A stretch of 64,000 bases of DNA from Streptomyces roseoviridis. Its GTDB lineage: Bacteria; Actinomycetota; Actinomycetes; Streptomycetales; Streptomycetaceae. Under the pieces are notes generated by a model. The model was not told where the DNA came from. It worked only from the letters and a program-made list of their open reading frames with translations, and made no database searches. Shown here piece by piece: positions 24,031 to 32,596 of the stretch (positions are counted from its first letter, which is position 1; each line of letters starts with the position of its first letter). A program made the translations under genes and the position numbers. The DNA lies in assembly GCF_039535235.1 (NCBI RefSeq), contig NZ_BAAAWU010000001.1, forward strand, positions 4,712,001 to 4,776,000. Direction: 5' to 3'.

Positions 24031-24279
24031 ATGTCCCGCCACACCCCTGACACCCCTGGCACCCGCGACACCCCTGACACCCACGACCCACGCGGCACCG
24101 TGACCCTGCCCGTCGGTGACGACGTCGCCGACCTCGCCGACGCTCGCGGCGTCTCCGTCGAGGAGCTCGTCGGCGAGGCCGTGCAGCGGTACGTCGCGCA
24201 CGAGGCCACGCTCGTACGGCAGCACGCCCAGCGCCTCGCCCTGCGGCACCTCCCGCTCCTGAAGCGGCTCGGCGCATGA
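24031..24279 (+). CDS. Antitoxin of a Phd/Doc-like pair
   Basis: 82 residues. The first 25 are Thr/Asp/Pro-rich and encoded by imperfect repeats of gacacccctg. The rest, GTVTLPVGDDVADLADARGVSVEELVGEAVQRYVAHEATLVRQHAQRLALRHLPLLKRL, has a ribbon-helix-helix-like strand and helices (DNA binding and autoregulation) followed by a helical tail that could cover the toxin. Its stop overlaps the start of the Doc-family toxin by 4 bp (ATGA), the usual antitoxin-first layout. It is not a typical Phd sequence; the call rests on position and size. Confidence 0.68.
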   Translation: MSRHTPDTPGTRDTPDTHDPRGTVTLPVGDDVADLADARGVSVEELVGEAVQRYVAHEATLVRQHAQRLALRHLPLLKRLGA

Positions 24280-24695
24280 CCGGGACGGAGAACCGGCCCC
24301 AGGCCGGCCCCGGGGCCGGGACGAGGTTCCTCACCCTCGCCGAGGTGACGGAGATCGCCCGCATCGCCTTCACCGGGGACGGCGTCCCCGAGCTGCGGGC
24401 GCCCGCGCTCCTGGAGTCGGCCGTGCACCGGCCGAGGGCGCGGATGTTCGGACAGAGCGCGTACGGGGACATGTACGAGCAGGCCGCCGTCCTGCTGCAC
24501 GCCCTCGCGTCGAACCATCCGTTCGTCGACGGGAACAAGCGGGCCGCATGGCTGTCCGCGGCCGTGTTCCTCGCCGCCAACGGAGTCGATCTCGCGGACA
24601 TCGACCAGGACCGGGCATACGAGCTGGTCATCGCCGTCGCCGGCGGCGAACTCACGGACATCGCGGACATCGCGGGGCGTTTGCGAGGTCTGTGA
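24276..24695 (+). CDS. Doc-type toxin (Fic domain)
   Basis: 139 residues. The Fic/Doc motif is HPFVDGNKRAAW at 81-92, with the conserved His81, Asp/Gly and Asn-Lys-Arg that bind the nucleotide; the flap LESAVHRPRARMFGQSAYGDMYEQAA is as in Doc. Doc proteins phosphorylate and inactivate EF-Tu, arresting translation until the antitoxin rises; this activity is assumed from the motif. Fic AMP-transferases share the fold, but HPFx(D)GNKR with this short length fits Doc. All key residues are present, so the toxin looks active. Confidence 0.85.
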   Translation: MTGTENRPQAGPGAGTRFLTLAEVTEIARIAFTGDGVPELRAPALLESAVHRPRARMFGQSAYGDMYEQAAVLLHALASNHPFVDGNKRAAWLSAAVFLAANGVDLADIDQDRAYELVIAVAGGELTDIADIAGRLRGL

Positions 24696-24803
24696 GGACT
24701 CTCTCACGGCGGGGCGGCACGGACTCGTTCGTACGGGGTCGCCGCCACCGCACCGGTAAGGTGGCCCGGTTGTCATATCTGGACGAGCGTCGAACCGGAG
24801 ATC

Positions 24804-26594
24804 GTGACTACTACCACCGCCTCCTCCCACCACCTCTCTCCCGCCTTCCCCGGCCGCGCCCCCTGGGGCACCGCCAACAAGCTGCGAGCCTGGCAGCAGG
24901 GCGCGATGGAGAAGTACATCCAGGAGCAGCCCCGTGACTTCCTCGCGGTCGCCACGCCCGGCGCCGGCAAGACCACCTTCGCGCTGACCCTCGCGTCCTG
25001 GCTGCTGCACCACCACGTGGTGCAGCAGATCACCGTCGTGGCGCCCACCGAGCACCTGAAGAAGCAGTGGGCGGCGGCCGCGGCGCGGATAGGGATCAAG
25101 CTGGACCCCGACTACAGCGCCGGGCCGCTCAGCAAGGAGTACGACGGCATCGCCATCACGTACGCCGGTGTCGGCGTGCGTCCCATGCTCCACCGCAACC
25201 GTTCCGAACAGCGCAAGACCCTCGTCATCCTCGACGAGATCCACCACGCCGGAGACTCCAAGTCCTGGGGCGAGGCGTGCCTGGAGGCATTCGAGCCGGC
25301 CACCCGCCGGCTCGCCCTCACCGGTACGCCCTTCCGCTCCGACACCAACCCCATCCCCTTCGTCACGTACGAGGAGGGGAACGACGGGATCCGGCGGTCC
25401 TCCGCGGACTACACGTACGGCTACGGCAACGCGCTCGCCGACGGGGTCGTCCGCCCGGTCATCTTCCTCTCCTACAGCGGCAACATGCGCTGGCGCACCA
25501 AGGCCGGCGACGAGATCGCCGCGCGGCTCGGCGAGCCGATGACCAAGGACGCGGTCTCGCAGGCATGGCGCACCGCCCTCGACCCGCGCGGCGAGTGGAT
25601 GCCCAACGTGCTGCGCGCCGCCGACCAGCGGCTGACCGAGGTCCGCAAGTCCATCCCCGACGCGGGCGGCCTCGTCATCGCCTCCGACCAGGACTCGGCC
25701 CGCGCCTACGCCAAGCTCATCCGGGAGATCACCGGCACCAAGGCCACGGTCGTCCTCTCCGACGACGCCGGGGCCTCCGGCCGCATCGACGAGTTCAGCG
25801 CGAACACCGACCGCTGGATGGTCGCCGTCCGGATGGTGTCCGAGGGCGTCGACGTGCCGCGCCTCGCGGTCGGCGTGTACGCGACGACGATCTCCACGCC
25901 GCTGTTCTTCGCGCAGGCCGTCGGCCGCTTCGTGCGATCCCGCAGGCGCGGCGAGACCGCGTCCGTGTTCCTTCCCACCATCCCGAGCCTGCTCGGCTTC
26001 GCGAGCGAGATGGAGGTCGAGCGCGACCACGTCCTCGACCGGCCGAAGAAGGAGGGCGAGGAGGACCCGTACGCCGAGTCCGAGAAGGAGATGGCGGAGG
26101 CCGAGAAGCAGCAGGACGAGGACACCGGTGAGCAGGACATGCTGCCCTTCGAGGCCCTGGAGTCCGACGCCGTCTTCGACCGGGTCCTCTACAACGCCGC
26201 CGAGTTCGGCATGCAGGCGCACCCCGGCAGCGAGGAGGAGCAGGACTACCTCGGGATCCCCGGCCTCCTCGAACCGGACCAGGTGCAGCTGCTCCTCCAG
26301 AAGCGGCAGGCCCGGCAGATCGCCCACAGCCGCAAGAAGCCCGACAGCGAGGCCGACCTCCTGGAGCTTCCGGCGGAGCGGCGGCCCGTCGTTTCGCACA
26401 AGGAGCTGCTGGAGCTCAGGAAACAGCTCAACACGATGGTCGGCGCGTACGTGCACCAGAGCGGCAAGCCGCACGGCGTGATCCACACCGAGCTGCGCCG
26501 GGTGTGCGGCGGGCCGCCGAGCGCCGAGGCGACCGCCGGGCAGATCCGCGAGCGGATCAAGAAGGTGCAGGAGTGGGCCACCCGCATGCGGTGA
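24804..26594 (+). CDS. DEAD/DEAH-box (SF2) helicase
   Basis: 596 residues from a GTG; GGAG lies only 3 bp upstream, so a leaderless or weak start is likely. Walker A is ATPGAGKTT (G53-T58), followed by VVAPTEHLKKQW (motif Ia), the DEIH box D144-H147 in LVILDEIHHAGDSKSW, LALTGTPFRSD (motif III), and motifs V-VI in RMVSEGVDVPRLAVGVYATTISTPLFFAQAVGRFVRSRRRGE. This is the XPB/restriction-enzyme-R-like branch. The C-terminal third is acidic and helical (EKEMAEAEKQQDEDTGEQDM) without known domain. It is single and conserved in Streptomyces; probable DNA repair or RNA role is unproven. Confidence 0.88.
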   Translation: MTTTTASSHHLSPAFPGRAPWGTANKLRAWQQGAMEKYIQEQPRDFLAVATPGAGKTTFALTLASWLLHHHVVQQITVVAPTEHLKKQWAAAAARIGIKLDPDYSAGPLSKEYDGIAITYAGVGVRPMLHRNRSEQRKTLVILDEIHHAGDSKSWGEACLEAFEPATRRLALTGTPFRSDTNPIPFVTYEEGNDGIRRSSADYTYGYGNALADGVVRPVIFLSYSGNMRWRTKAGDEIAARLGEPMTKDAVSQAWRTALDPRGEWMPNVLRAADQRLTEVRKSIPDAGGLVIASDQDSARAYAKLIREITGTKATVVLSDDAGASGRIDEFSANTDRWMVAVRMVSEGVDVPRLAVGVYATTISTPLFFAQAVGRFVRSRRRGETASVFLPTIPSLLGFASEMEVERDHVLDRPKKEGEEDPYAESEKEMAEAEKQQDEDTGEQDMLPFEALESDAVFDRVLYNAAEFGMQAHPGSEEEQDYLGIPGLLEPDQVQLLLQKRQARQIAHSRKKPDSEADLLELPAERRPVVSHKELLELRKQLNTMVGAYVHQSGKPHGVIHTELRRVCGGPPSAEATAGQIRERIKKVQEWATRMR

Positions 26595-26609
26595 CGCGGC
26601 CCGCAGGAG

Positions 26610-26652
26610 CGGCCCGGGGCCCGTGCGCACGACGCGTACGGGCCCCGGGCCG
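26610..26652 (+). terminator. Terminator of the SF2 helicase gene
   Basis: A 15-bp perfect stem (26610-26624 with 26638-26652) followed by TTCCTCC lies 16 bp after the stop codon. The remaining stretch to 26953 has no gene. Confidence 0.8.
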
Positions 26653-26771
26653 TTCCTCCATGACGGGAGGGCGGCGCGGGCGGTCTTGTCCGCCAAAGTC
26701 CCCCGTTCGGCCGACTTAAGGATCCGAACCGCCCGTATCCGGTCGCACGCGCCCGGATTCTGGACGAGGTC

Positions 26772-26800
26772 TTCCGCTCAGCGGAGCAGGTCGCTACTGT
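26772..26800 (+). promoter_or_regulatory. Candidate promoter and operator of the IclR gene
   Basis: TTCCGC (26772-26777) and TACTGT (26795-26800) are 17 bp apart. The palindrome TCCGC-TCA-GCGGA covers the -35, a good place for autorepression by the IclR-family product. The leader to the GTG at 26954 would be about 145 nt. Confidence 0.4.
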
Positions 26801-26953
26801 CCCGGCTCAAGCAAACGCCCCGTGGCAGCGCCGCCGCGGAGCGCAGCCGGTGTACCCCGTCCTGCCGGCGGCCTCTGACGTGCGTCGCCGATGGGACCGG
26901 TGCCGCAGCTTTCGTTCGAGTCCGCCGTCACTCACTCCGAAGGAGAGGGCGTC

Positions 26954-27595
26954 GTGACCGCGGAGACCTCCCAGACGCTCGACCGGGGACTTCGAGTCCT
27001 CAAACTGCTCGCCGACACCGACCACGGCCTGACCGTCACCGAGTTGTCCAACCGACTCGGTGTGAACAGGACCGTGGTCTACCGACTGCTCGCCACGCTG
27101 GAACAGCACGCCCTCGTCCGCCGGGACCTGGGCGGCCGCGCCAGGGTGGGCCTCGGCGTGCTCCGGCTCGGCCGGCAGGTCCACCCGCTGGTGCGGGAGG
27201 CCGCGCTGCCCGCGCTGCGCTCGCTCGCCGAGGACATAGGCGCCACCGCGCACCTGACCCTCGTCGACGGGGCGGAGGCACTCGCCGTCGCCGTCGTCGA
27301 ACCGACCTGGACCGACTACCACGTGGCCTACCGGGCCGGCTTCCGCCACCCGCTGGACCGCGGGGCGGCCGGCCGCGCGATCCTCGCCGCCCGCCAGGGC
27401 GAACTCACCGAACCGGGCTTCACCCTCACCCACGGCGAGCTGGAGGCGGGCGCGAGCGGCGCCGCCGCCCCGCTGGTCGGCGTGACCGGCATCGAGGGCA
27501 GCGTCGGCGTCGTCATGCTGGCCGACGCGGTACCGGAACGGGTGGGCCCCCGGGTCGTCGACGCGGCGAGGGAAGTCGCCGACGCCCTGCGCTAG
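26954..27595 (+). CDS. IclR-family transcriptional regulator
   Basis: 213 residues from a GTG with AGGAGAGGG 4 bp upstream; a longer reading from 26891 lacks such a site. The winged helix spans residues 5-65: TLDRGLRVLKLLADTDHGLTVTELSNRLGVNRTVVYRLLATLEQHALVRRD. The effector domain follows, with LRSLAEDIGATAHLTLVDGAEALAVAVVEP and FRHPLDRGAAGRAILAARQGE. It is rather short for the family (about 250), lacking part of the C-terminal domain. Such proteins bind small acids and usually repress catabolic genes; no catabolic neighbour is near, so the target is unknown. Confidence 0.9.
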   Translation: MTAETSQTLDRGLRVLKLLADTDHGLTVTELSNRLGVNRTVVYRLLATLEQHALVRRDLGGRARVGLGVLRLGRQVHPLVREAALPALRSLAEDIGATAHLTLVDGAEALAVAVVEPTWTDYHVAYRAGFRHPLDRGAAGRAILAARQGELTEPGFTLTHGELEAGASGAAAPLVGVTGIEGSVGVVMLADAVPERVGPRVVDAAREVADALR

Positions 27596-27635
27596 GGCGG
27601 GCGGCGGCGGCCCGGGGCGGCGCGGGCCCGCGCGC

Positions 27636-27740
27636 ACGGCTCGGAGCACGCGGGACCGGTACGGCTACGTGGACGGCTCGGAGCACGCGGGACCGGTACG
27701 GATGCGCGTACGGCTCGGGGCCACGCGGGACCGGTACGGA
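27636..27740. repeat. Intergenic 37-bp repeat, 3 copies
   Basis: Three copies starting at 27636, 27673 and 27710 share the core acggctcggagcacgcggg and gaccggtacgg. They lie between the convergent IclR and DUF5937 genes, in non-coding DNA; further cgtacgg motifs continue to about 27845. No secondary structure typical of a terminator is evident. Confidence 0.75.
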
Positions 27741-27856
27741 AGGCGCGTACGGGTGCGGCTCCGGGCGCCGGGAGGGGCCGGGACGGTGCCGGTACGTGTG
27801 CTGCGGCCGCCGGGTGCCGCGACGGGCGCGTACGGGTACGGCTCCCGAGCGGTGCG

Positions 27857-28834
27857 TCACCCGCGGGTGGGGGAGCCGTCTCGGCCCGTCATCAGCGCGC
27901 CCAGGGCCGTGCGGACGTGGGTGACCGACCGGCCGGTCCGTGTCGTGGTCACCAGGCCCGCCGCCCGCAGGGCGGCCGCGTGCGCCGATGCCGTCGCGTT
28001 GCTGACGTCCAGGGCGCGGGCCAGGCCCGTCGTGGTGTGGGGCGTGGCGAGGAGGCGCAGGAGGTCGGTGCGGGTGCGGCCCAGGACGGGCGGCAGGGGA
28101 TCTTCCGCGGTGGCGGAGGCGTCCGGGGCGGGCGGGAGGCCGGGGCCCGCCGGGTAGGTGAGGACCACCGGACGGCCGGGGAGGTCCTGGAGCAGCGGGC
28201 CCGCCGGGTGGTGGAAGGTCGGCAGGAGCACGAGGCCCCGGCCGACGAGCCGGACCTCACGGGACGACGGGCCGGGCCACTCCCACACGCCCTCGTGGAG
28301 CCGGGTGCCCGGGGCCAGGGCGGTCAGGGCGGCGGCCACGCCGTGCTCGGCGACGGCCAGGGCGTACCGGGCGAACTCCTCGCGGTGCAGGTCCTGCACC
28401 CGCGCCCAGACGGGAGCGAGGACGCTCTCGTACGCGGCCCGCTGGGCCCTTTGGACCGTCTGCCAGGACGCCTCCTCCGCCGCGTACAGGCCCCGGATCC
28501 ACCGGGGCGCGGGCACGGTCCCGTACGCCCTCTCCAGCTCGGAGCGGACGAGCGCCGGGGCGGTCGAGCGGATCCGTTCGAAGGCGTCGGGGAGGGTGTC
28601 GCCGAGGACGTCGAGGAAGGACGGCGGGCGACCGGCCGGCACCAGGTCGGCCAGCGGTCCGGCGGCGCCGGGCAGGGTACGCAGCACCCGGCCGCGCCAG
28701 CGGCCGAGCAGCGGCGGTCCGGGGCGGGGCACGACGGCGGTCGTGAGGGCCGCGTGGAGCTCCTGAAGCGGTGCGGGCCGGGCGGCGAACCGGACCCGGG
28801 CGAGATCGTCCGCCGTGAAGTGGATCCGCAGCAC
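27857..28834 (-). CDS. DUF5937/ArsR-type winged-helix regulator
   Basis: 325 residues from the GTG at 28834, which has GAGGAG 8 bp upstream (a GTG at 28840 lies too close to it). It begins LRIHFTADDLARVRFAARPAPLQELHAALTTA, the signature of a streptomycete family with an N-terminal domain of unknown function (about 1-240) and a C-terminal ArsR-like winged helix: LGRTRTDLLRLLATPHTTTGLARALDVSNATASAHAAALRAAGLVTTTRTGRSVTHVRTALG. It is probably a repressor; the divergent gene 85 bp away, a TAT-exported hydrolase, is the obvious candidate target, but that is inference. Confidence 0.85.
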   Translation of the reverse strand: MLRIHFTADDLARVRFAARPAPLQELHAALTTAVVPRPGPPLLGRWRGRVLRTLPGAAGPLADLVPAGRPPSFLDVLGDTLPDAFERIRSTAPALVRSELERAYGTVPAPRWIRGLYAAEEASWQTVQRAQRAAYESVLAPVWARVQDLHREEFARYALAVAEHGVAAALTALAPGTRLHEGVWEWPGPSSREVRLVGRGLVLLPTFHHPAGPLLQDLPGRPVVLTYPAGPGLPPAPDASATAEDPLPPVLGRTRTDLLRLLATPHTTTGLARALDVSNATASAHAAALRAAGLVTTTRTGRSVTHVRTALGALMTGRDGSPTRG

Positions 28835-28919
28835 CCGCACAACTCCTCGTCTCGCGCCGGCCTTTCGGGCAGGACCTGAACCTTCGCGCGGGCCCCCGCC
28901 CCGACCCAAGGATGCCGGT

Positions 28920-30101
28920 ATGACAGCGCATCCCGCCCTCAGCCGCCGCTCCTTCGCCACCGGTGCCCTGCTCGGCGCCGCCGCCGGGCTGCTGCCCTCG
29001 GCCCCCGCCGGCGCCACCGCCCCCGCCCCCGCCCCCGCCGGCGCCACCGCCCCCGCCCCCGCCCGGTCCCGCACCCGGTCCGAGCCGGGCCCCGGGCCGC
29101 TGCTCCGGCTGCCCGCGCCGACCGGCCCGCACCCCGTGGGCCTGCGCACCGTCCACCTCACCGACCCCTCCCGCACCGACCCCTGGGCCGGCGGCGCGCG
29201 GGAGCTGATGCTCACCGTCCTCTACCCGGCCCGCACCGTGCGCGGCTTTCCGCGCGCCCCGCAGCTCACCCCGGCCGAGGCGGTCCTCTTCGCCGATCTC
29301 GCGCCCCACGTCCGGCCGGGGCTTCCGGGTCCGGGAGCGGTGGACTGGGGCGCCGTCCTCACCCACGGGCACGTCGGCGCGCCCGCCCTGCCGGGGCGGC
29401 GGCCGGTGGTGCTGTACACCCCGGGCGGCGGGGACTCCCGGACGCTCGGCACGAGCCTCGCCGAGGACCTGGCGAGCCACGGCCGCATCGTCGTCCTCGT
29501 CGACCACCCCGGCGACGCCACCCAGGTGGAACTGCCCACCGGGATGCGGCCCACCGTCCTGCTGGGGCCGCCGAGCCCGGAGACCGTCCGCACCATGATC
29601 GACACCCGGATCGCGGACCTCCGCCACGTCCTGGACCGGCTCGGGGAGCTGCCCCTGGCCCCGGTCATGGACCGGCGCCGGATCGGTGTGTGCGGGCACT
29701 CGGCGGGCGGCACGGCCGCCGTGTACGCGGCGCACGGCGACCGCCGGATCCGGGCCGTGGCCAACCTGGAGGGCTACCTGGACCTCGCTCCGCTCGACGG
29801 CTTCGACCGGCCGCTGCTGCTCCTGCGCACGGACGGCTTCGAGGGCGCCGCCCGCATCGAGAGCTCCTGGGCGGGGCTGCCCGGCCGCCGCGCCCTGCTC
29901 ACCGGAGCGAACCACTGGGCCTTCACCGACTACGCGGCGTTCGTCCCCCGGCTCCAGGCCGCCGGACTCGTGACGCCCGCCGCCCGCGCCGGCCTCGTCG
30001 GCCCCGGTGACGGCGACGCGGCGATGGCATCGGTACGGCACCGGGTGGGCGGCTTCCTCGCCCGCGCCCTGCCGCCCGCCGTGGCCCGCCACCGGCCGTA
30101 G
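28920..30101 (+). CDS. Exported alpha/beta hydrolase (PAF-acetylhydrolase/lipase-like)
   Basis: 393 residues. The N-terminus has a twin-arginine signal, LSRRSFATGALLGAAAGLLPSAPAGA, then a repeated Ala/Pro linker (GATAPAPAPAGATAPAPA). The hydrolase has PVVLYTPGGGDSRTLGTSLAEDLASHGRIVVLVDHPGD (oxyanion region), the nucleophile elbow GHSAGG (Ser near 261), and LLTGANHWAFTDY with the His of the triad. This pattern is shared with platelet-activating-factor acetylhydrolase-like lipases. The natural substrate is unknown. A start codon ATG at 28920 with AAGGATG immediately before it (GACCCAAGG) is chosen. Confidence 0.85.
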   Translation: MTAHPALSRRSFATGALLGAAAGLLPSAPAGATAPAPAPAGATAPAPARSRTRSEPGPGPLLRLPAPTGPHPVGLRTVHLTDPSRTDPWAGGARELMLTVLYPARTVRGFPRAPQLTPAEAVLFADLAPHVRPGLPGPGAVDWGAVLTHGHVGAPALPGRRPVVLYTPGGGDSRTLGTSLAEDLASHGRIVVLVDHPGDATQVELPTGMRPTVLLGPPSPETVRTMIDTRIADLRHVLDRLGELPLAPVMDRRRIGVCGHSAGGTAAVYAAHGDRRIRAVANLEGYLDLAPLDGFDRPLLLLRTDGFEGAARIESSWAGLPGRRALLTGANHWAFTDYAAFVPRLQAAGLVTPAARAGLVGPGDGDAAMASVRHRVGGFLARALPPAVARHRP

Positions 30102-30154
30102 GGCCTGCGCGGGCCGCAGGCCGGACGCGGGCGGCCGAGCAGTAGATTGGGGGC

Positions 30155-30958
30155 GTGTTCTCCCGTCTCGCCGGTCTCCCGCGCCACCGTGCCCTCGCGC
30201 TCTGCGCCCTGCCCGTCGTCGCGCTGTTCGCCGTCGCCGGGCTCGCACCGCTGCCGTACTCGATCGCACAGCCCGGCTCGACCGCCGACGTGCTCGGCAA
30301 GGACAAGGGGCGTGAGGTGATCACCGTCTCCGGTGTCCCGGTCCGCCCGACCGAGGGCCAGCTGAGGATGACGACGATCGTGGCGACCGGGCCGTCCGAG
30401 CCCATCGACCTCGGCGAGGTCGCCGAGGCGTGGTTCCGCACCGATCAGGCGGTTCTGCCGAAGTCCTCCGTCTATCCGTCCGGCAAGTCCGACGAGGAGA
30501 TCGAGAAGCACAACCTCGGGCAGATGAAGGAGTCCCAGGACGCCGCCACCCTCGCCGCCCTCGGCTATCTGAAGCTGGACCCGAAGAAGGTGAAGGTCCG
30601 GCTGCACCTCGCCGACATCGGCGGCCCCAGTGCCGGACTGCTGTTCTCGCTGGGCATCGTCGACAAGATCGCCGGGGACGGCGACGGCGGCGAACTGACC
30701 GGCGGCCGGATCGTCGCCGGCACGGGCACGATCGAGCCGGACGGGACGGTCGGCGCCGTCGGCGGGGTCTCCCTGAAGACGCAGGCCGCCGCCCGTGACG
30801 GCGCCACCGTGTTCCTGGTGCCCAAGGACGAGTGCTCCCAGGCCGAGGCGGAGCGGCCGAAGGGGTTGCGGCTCGTCCCGGTGACGGCCCTCAGCGACGC
30901 CGTATCGTCCCTTCGGGCCCTGGAGCAGGGGCAGGAGACGAAGGTTCCGAGCTGCTGA
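30155..30958 (+). CDS. Membrane-anchored Lon-like (S16) Ser-Lys protease
   Basis: 267 residues from a GTG. A signal anchor (ALALCALPVVALFAVAGLAPLPYSIAQPG) puts the protein outside the membrane. The C-terminal half is the Lon proteolytic domain: Ser159 in DIGGPSAGLLFSLGIVD and Lys208 in GGVSLKTQAAARDGATVFLVP form the catalytic dyad. YlbL-type homologues carry a PDZ domain in the middle; here the middle region is short (ITVSGVPVRPTEGQLRMTTIVATGP then helices) and no clear PDZ is seen. Function is unknown; likely extracytoplasmic protein processing. Its 3' end overlaps the convergent MFS gene by 68 bp. Confidence 0.85.
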   Translation: MFSRLAGLPRHRALALCALPVVALFAVAGLAPLPYSIAQPGSTADVLGKDKGREVITVSGVPVRPTEGQLRMTTIVATGPSEPIDLGEVAEAWFRTDQAVLPKSSVYPSGKSDEEIEKHNLGQMKESQDAATLAALGYLKLDPKKVKVRLHLADIGGPSAGLLFSLGIVDKIAGDGDGGELTGGRIVAGTGTIEPDGTVGAVGGVSLKTQAAARDGATVFLVPKDECSQAEAERPKGLRLVPVTALSDAVSSLRALEQGQETKVPSC

Positions 30959-32339
30959 CGGCGGTTCGGGGCCGGGGCCGGGCCTGGGCCGGGTCGTGGT
31001 CCGGGGCGCGGTCCGGACCGGGGGCGCGGGCAGCCGCCCCGTCCCCCCTGCCCCCGTTCCTGCCCCTGTCCCTGTCCCCGTCCTCCTCCGGGGCCGGACC
31101 CGGCTCGGCGGCCCGGACGGGAGCCTCCATCCCGCGCCATGCGGGGAACACCAGCGGCGCGAGGGTGGCCAGGAAGTAGACGGCGGCGAGGCAGAGCAGG
31201 GCGGTGGTGAGACCGGCCCGCTCGATGAGCCAGCCGGCGGCGAGGCCGCCGAGCGGCGTGGTCATCAGGACGCTCGCGGTGCTCGCCCCGCCCACCCGGC
31301 TGCGCAGCTCGTCGGGGACCGTCTCGTAGAAGACGGTGGTGAGGATCGGGTTGAGCACCCCGGCGCCGAGGCCGCCGAGCGCCATCGTCACGAGCAGCGG
31401 CAGGGTGGTGTCGGTGAAGGCGGCGGTCACGTACGAGGGAGTGCCGACGAGCAGGAAGCCGACGGTGAAGACCGGACGGCGCGGGAAGCGGTGCCCGATC
31501 GCCCCGTAGAGCAGGGCGCCCAGGAGGGCGCAGCCGCCGAAGACGGCGACCAGCAGGCCGAGCGCGGCCGAACCGCCCAGGTTCTCGCGGGCGTGGACCG
31601 GGAGCAGGACCGCGTTCCAGCTCTGGCCGAGACCGTTGGTGACCATCACCATCAGGTTGATGCCGAGGAGCAGCGGGGTGTGGAGCAGGAAGCCGTAGCC
31701 CGCGCGCAGGTCGGAACGGTAGACGGCGAGGGAGAGCGGGGGCGCCGCGCGCAGCGGCTCCGCGGAGGGGACGCCCCTCAGGGTCACCAGGACGAGGAGG
31801 GCCGAGGCCGCGAAGGTGGCGGCGTCCACGTACAGGACGGTGTCGGCGCCGACCAGGGCCACCAGGAGGCCGGCGAGGGCGGCGCCGGTCATGCGGGCGC
31901 CGCGCGAGACGGCGTCGTAGAGGCTCGCGACGCGGGAGAGCGGGGTGCCGGCGCGTTCGGCGAGGTCGGGGACGAGGACGTGGCGCGCGGTCTCGCCGGG
32001 CGCGTGGAACAGCCCGGTGACGGCCATGAGCGCGCACAGCATCCAGAACTGCAGGAGTCCGGCCCGGTTGAGCAGGGGGATCGCGACGAGCGCGAGGGCG
32101 CAGACCAGGTCGGAGGCGATGGAGACGCGGCGCCGGCCGATCCGGTCGATGACGGGCCCGCCGGCGAGGGCGGAGACGACGACGGGCACGGCGGCGCAGA
32201 AGGCGACGAACCCCGCCTTGCCGGGGCTTCCGGTCGTCTCCAGGGCGAACCACGGCACGCCGATGAGGGTGAGTGAGTTGCCGCTGATGGAGATGGCGTT
32301 GGCGGCGAGAACGCCGGCCAGTGGTGTGCGTGAGCGCAC
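30891..32339 (-). CDS. MFS transporter, last gene of an ArsR-type operon
   Basis: 482 residues from a GTG. Twelve helices begin LAGVLAANAISISGNSLTLIGVPWFALETTGSPGKAGFVAFCAAVPVVVSALAGGPVIDRIGRRRVSI; PVIDRIGRRR is motif A. It resembles the MefA/enterobactin-exporter type of MFS. The last 75 residues are a polar Asp/Arg/Pro-rich tail, partly encoded in the 68-bp overlap with the Lon-like gene on the other strand. Third gene after the ArsR regulator and a 62-residue protein, 30 bp downstream of the latter; such ArsR-MFS pairs are typical drug-inducible exporters. Substrate unknown. Confidence 0.87.
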   Translation of the reverse strand: MRSRTPLAGVLAANAISISGNSLTLIGVPWFALETTGSPGKAGFVAFCAAVPVVVSALAGGPVIDRIGRRRVSIASDLVCALALVAIPLLNRAGLLQFWMLCALMAVTGLFHAPGETARHVLVPDLAERAGTPLSRVASLYDAVSRGARMTGAALAGLLVALVGADTVLYVDAATFAASALLVLVTLRGVPSAEPLRAAPPLSLAVYRSDLRAGYGFLLHTPLLLGINLMVMVTNGLGQSWNAVLLPVHARENLGGSAALGLLVAVFGGCALLGALLYGAIGHRFPRRPVFTVGFLLVGTPSYVTAAFTDTTLPLLVTMALGGLGAGVLNPILTTVFYETVPDELRSRVGGASTASVLMTTPLGGLAAGWLIERAGLTTALLCLAAVYFLATLAPLVFPAWRGMEAPVRAAEPGPAPEEDGDRDRGRNGGRGDGAAARAPGPDRAPDHDPAQARPRPRTAVSSSEPSSPAPAPGPEGTIRRR

Positions 32340-32369
32340 GGTGGTCCCCCCGTTTCCTTCGCAGCCCGG

Positions 32370-32558
32370 TCAGACGGTGGCCGGCCGGACGGCGGCAGGG
32401 GCGGTCCGGGGGCGGGACGCGGCGAGCCTGAGACCGAACTCGACGAGGGTCCAGCCCAGTCGGACGCGGAGCGGAACGGCGGGTGTGGACTCGGCGGCGG
32501 TCCGCCGCAGTTCGTCGGCGGTCAGGGCGTGCAGCATCAGGTGGACGTCGCAGTGCAT
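32370..32558 (-). CDS. Small conserved protein of an ArsR-MFS operon
   Basis: 62 residues from an ATG with GGAAGGG 6 bp upstream. MHCDVHLMLHALTADELRRTAAESTPAVPLRVRLGWTLVEFGLRL looks like a single amphipathic helix followed by a possible short membrane-associated helix; the tail is Arg/Ala/Pro. It lies between the ArsR and MFS genes on the same strand (38 and 30 bp gaps). Function unknown. The opening His/Cys-rich MHCDVHLMLH could bind a metal. Confidence 0.6.
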   Translation of the reverse strand: MHCDVHLMLHALTADELRRTAAESTPAVPLRVRLGWTLVEFGLRLAASRPRTAPAAVRPATV

Positions 32559-32596
32559 GGGGGTGGCCCTTCCGGTCGGATCCGTTCGCGGGTCGG

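Noticed and set aside
24018..26696. A minus-strand frame of 892 codons opposite the toxin-antitoxin and helicase genes.
   Set aside because: Composition is the mirror image of the real codons (Val/Gly/Leu/Glu-rich shadow), with no motif; the plus-strand helicase has all SF2 motifs.
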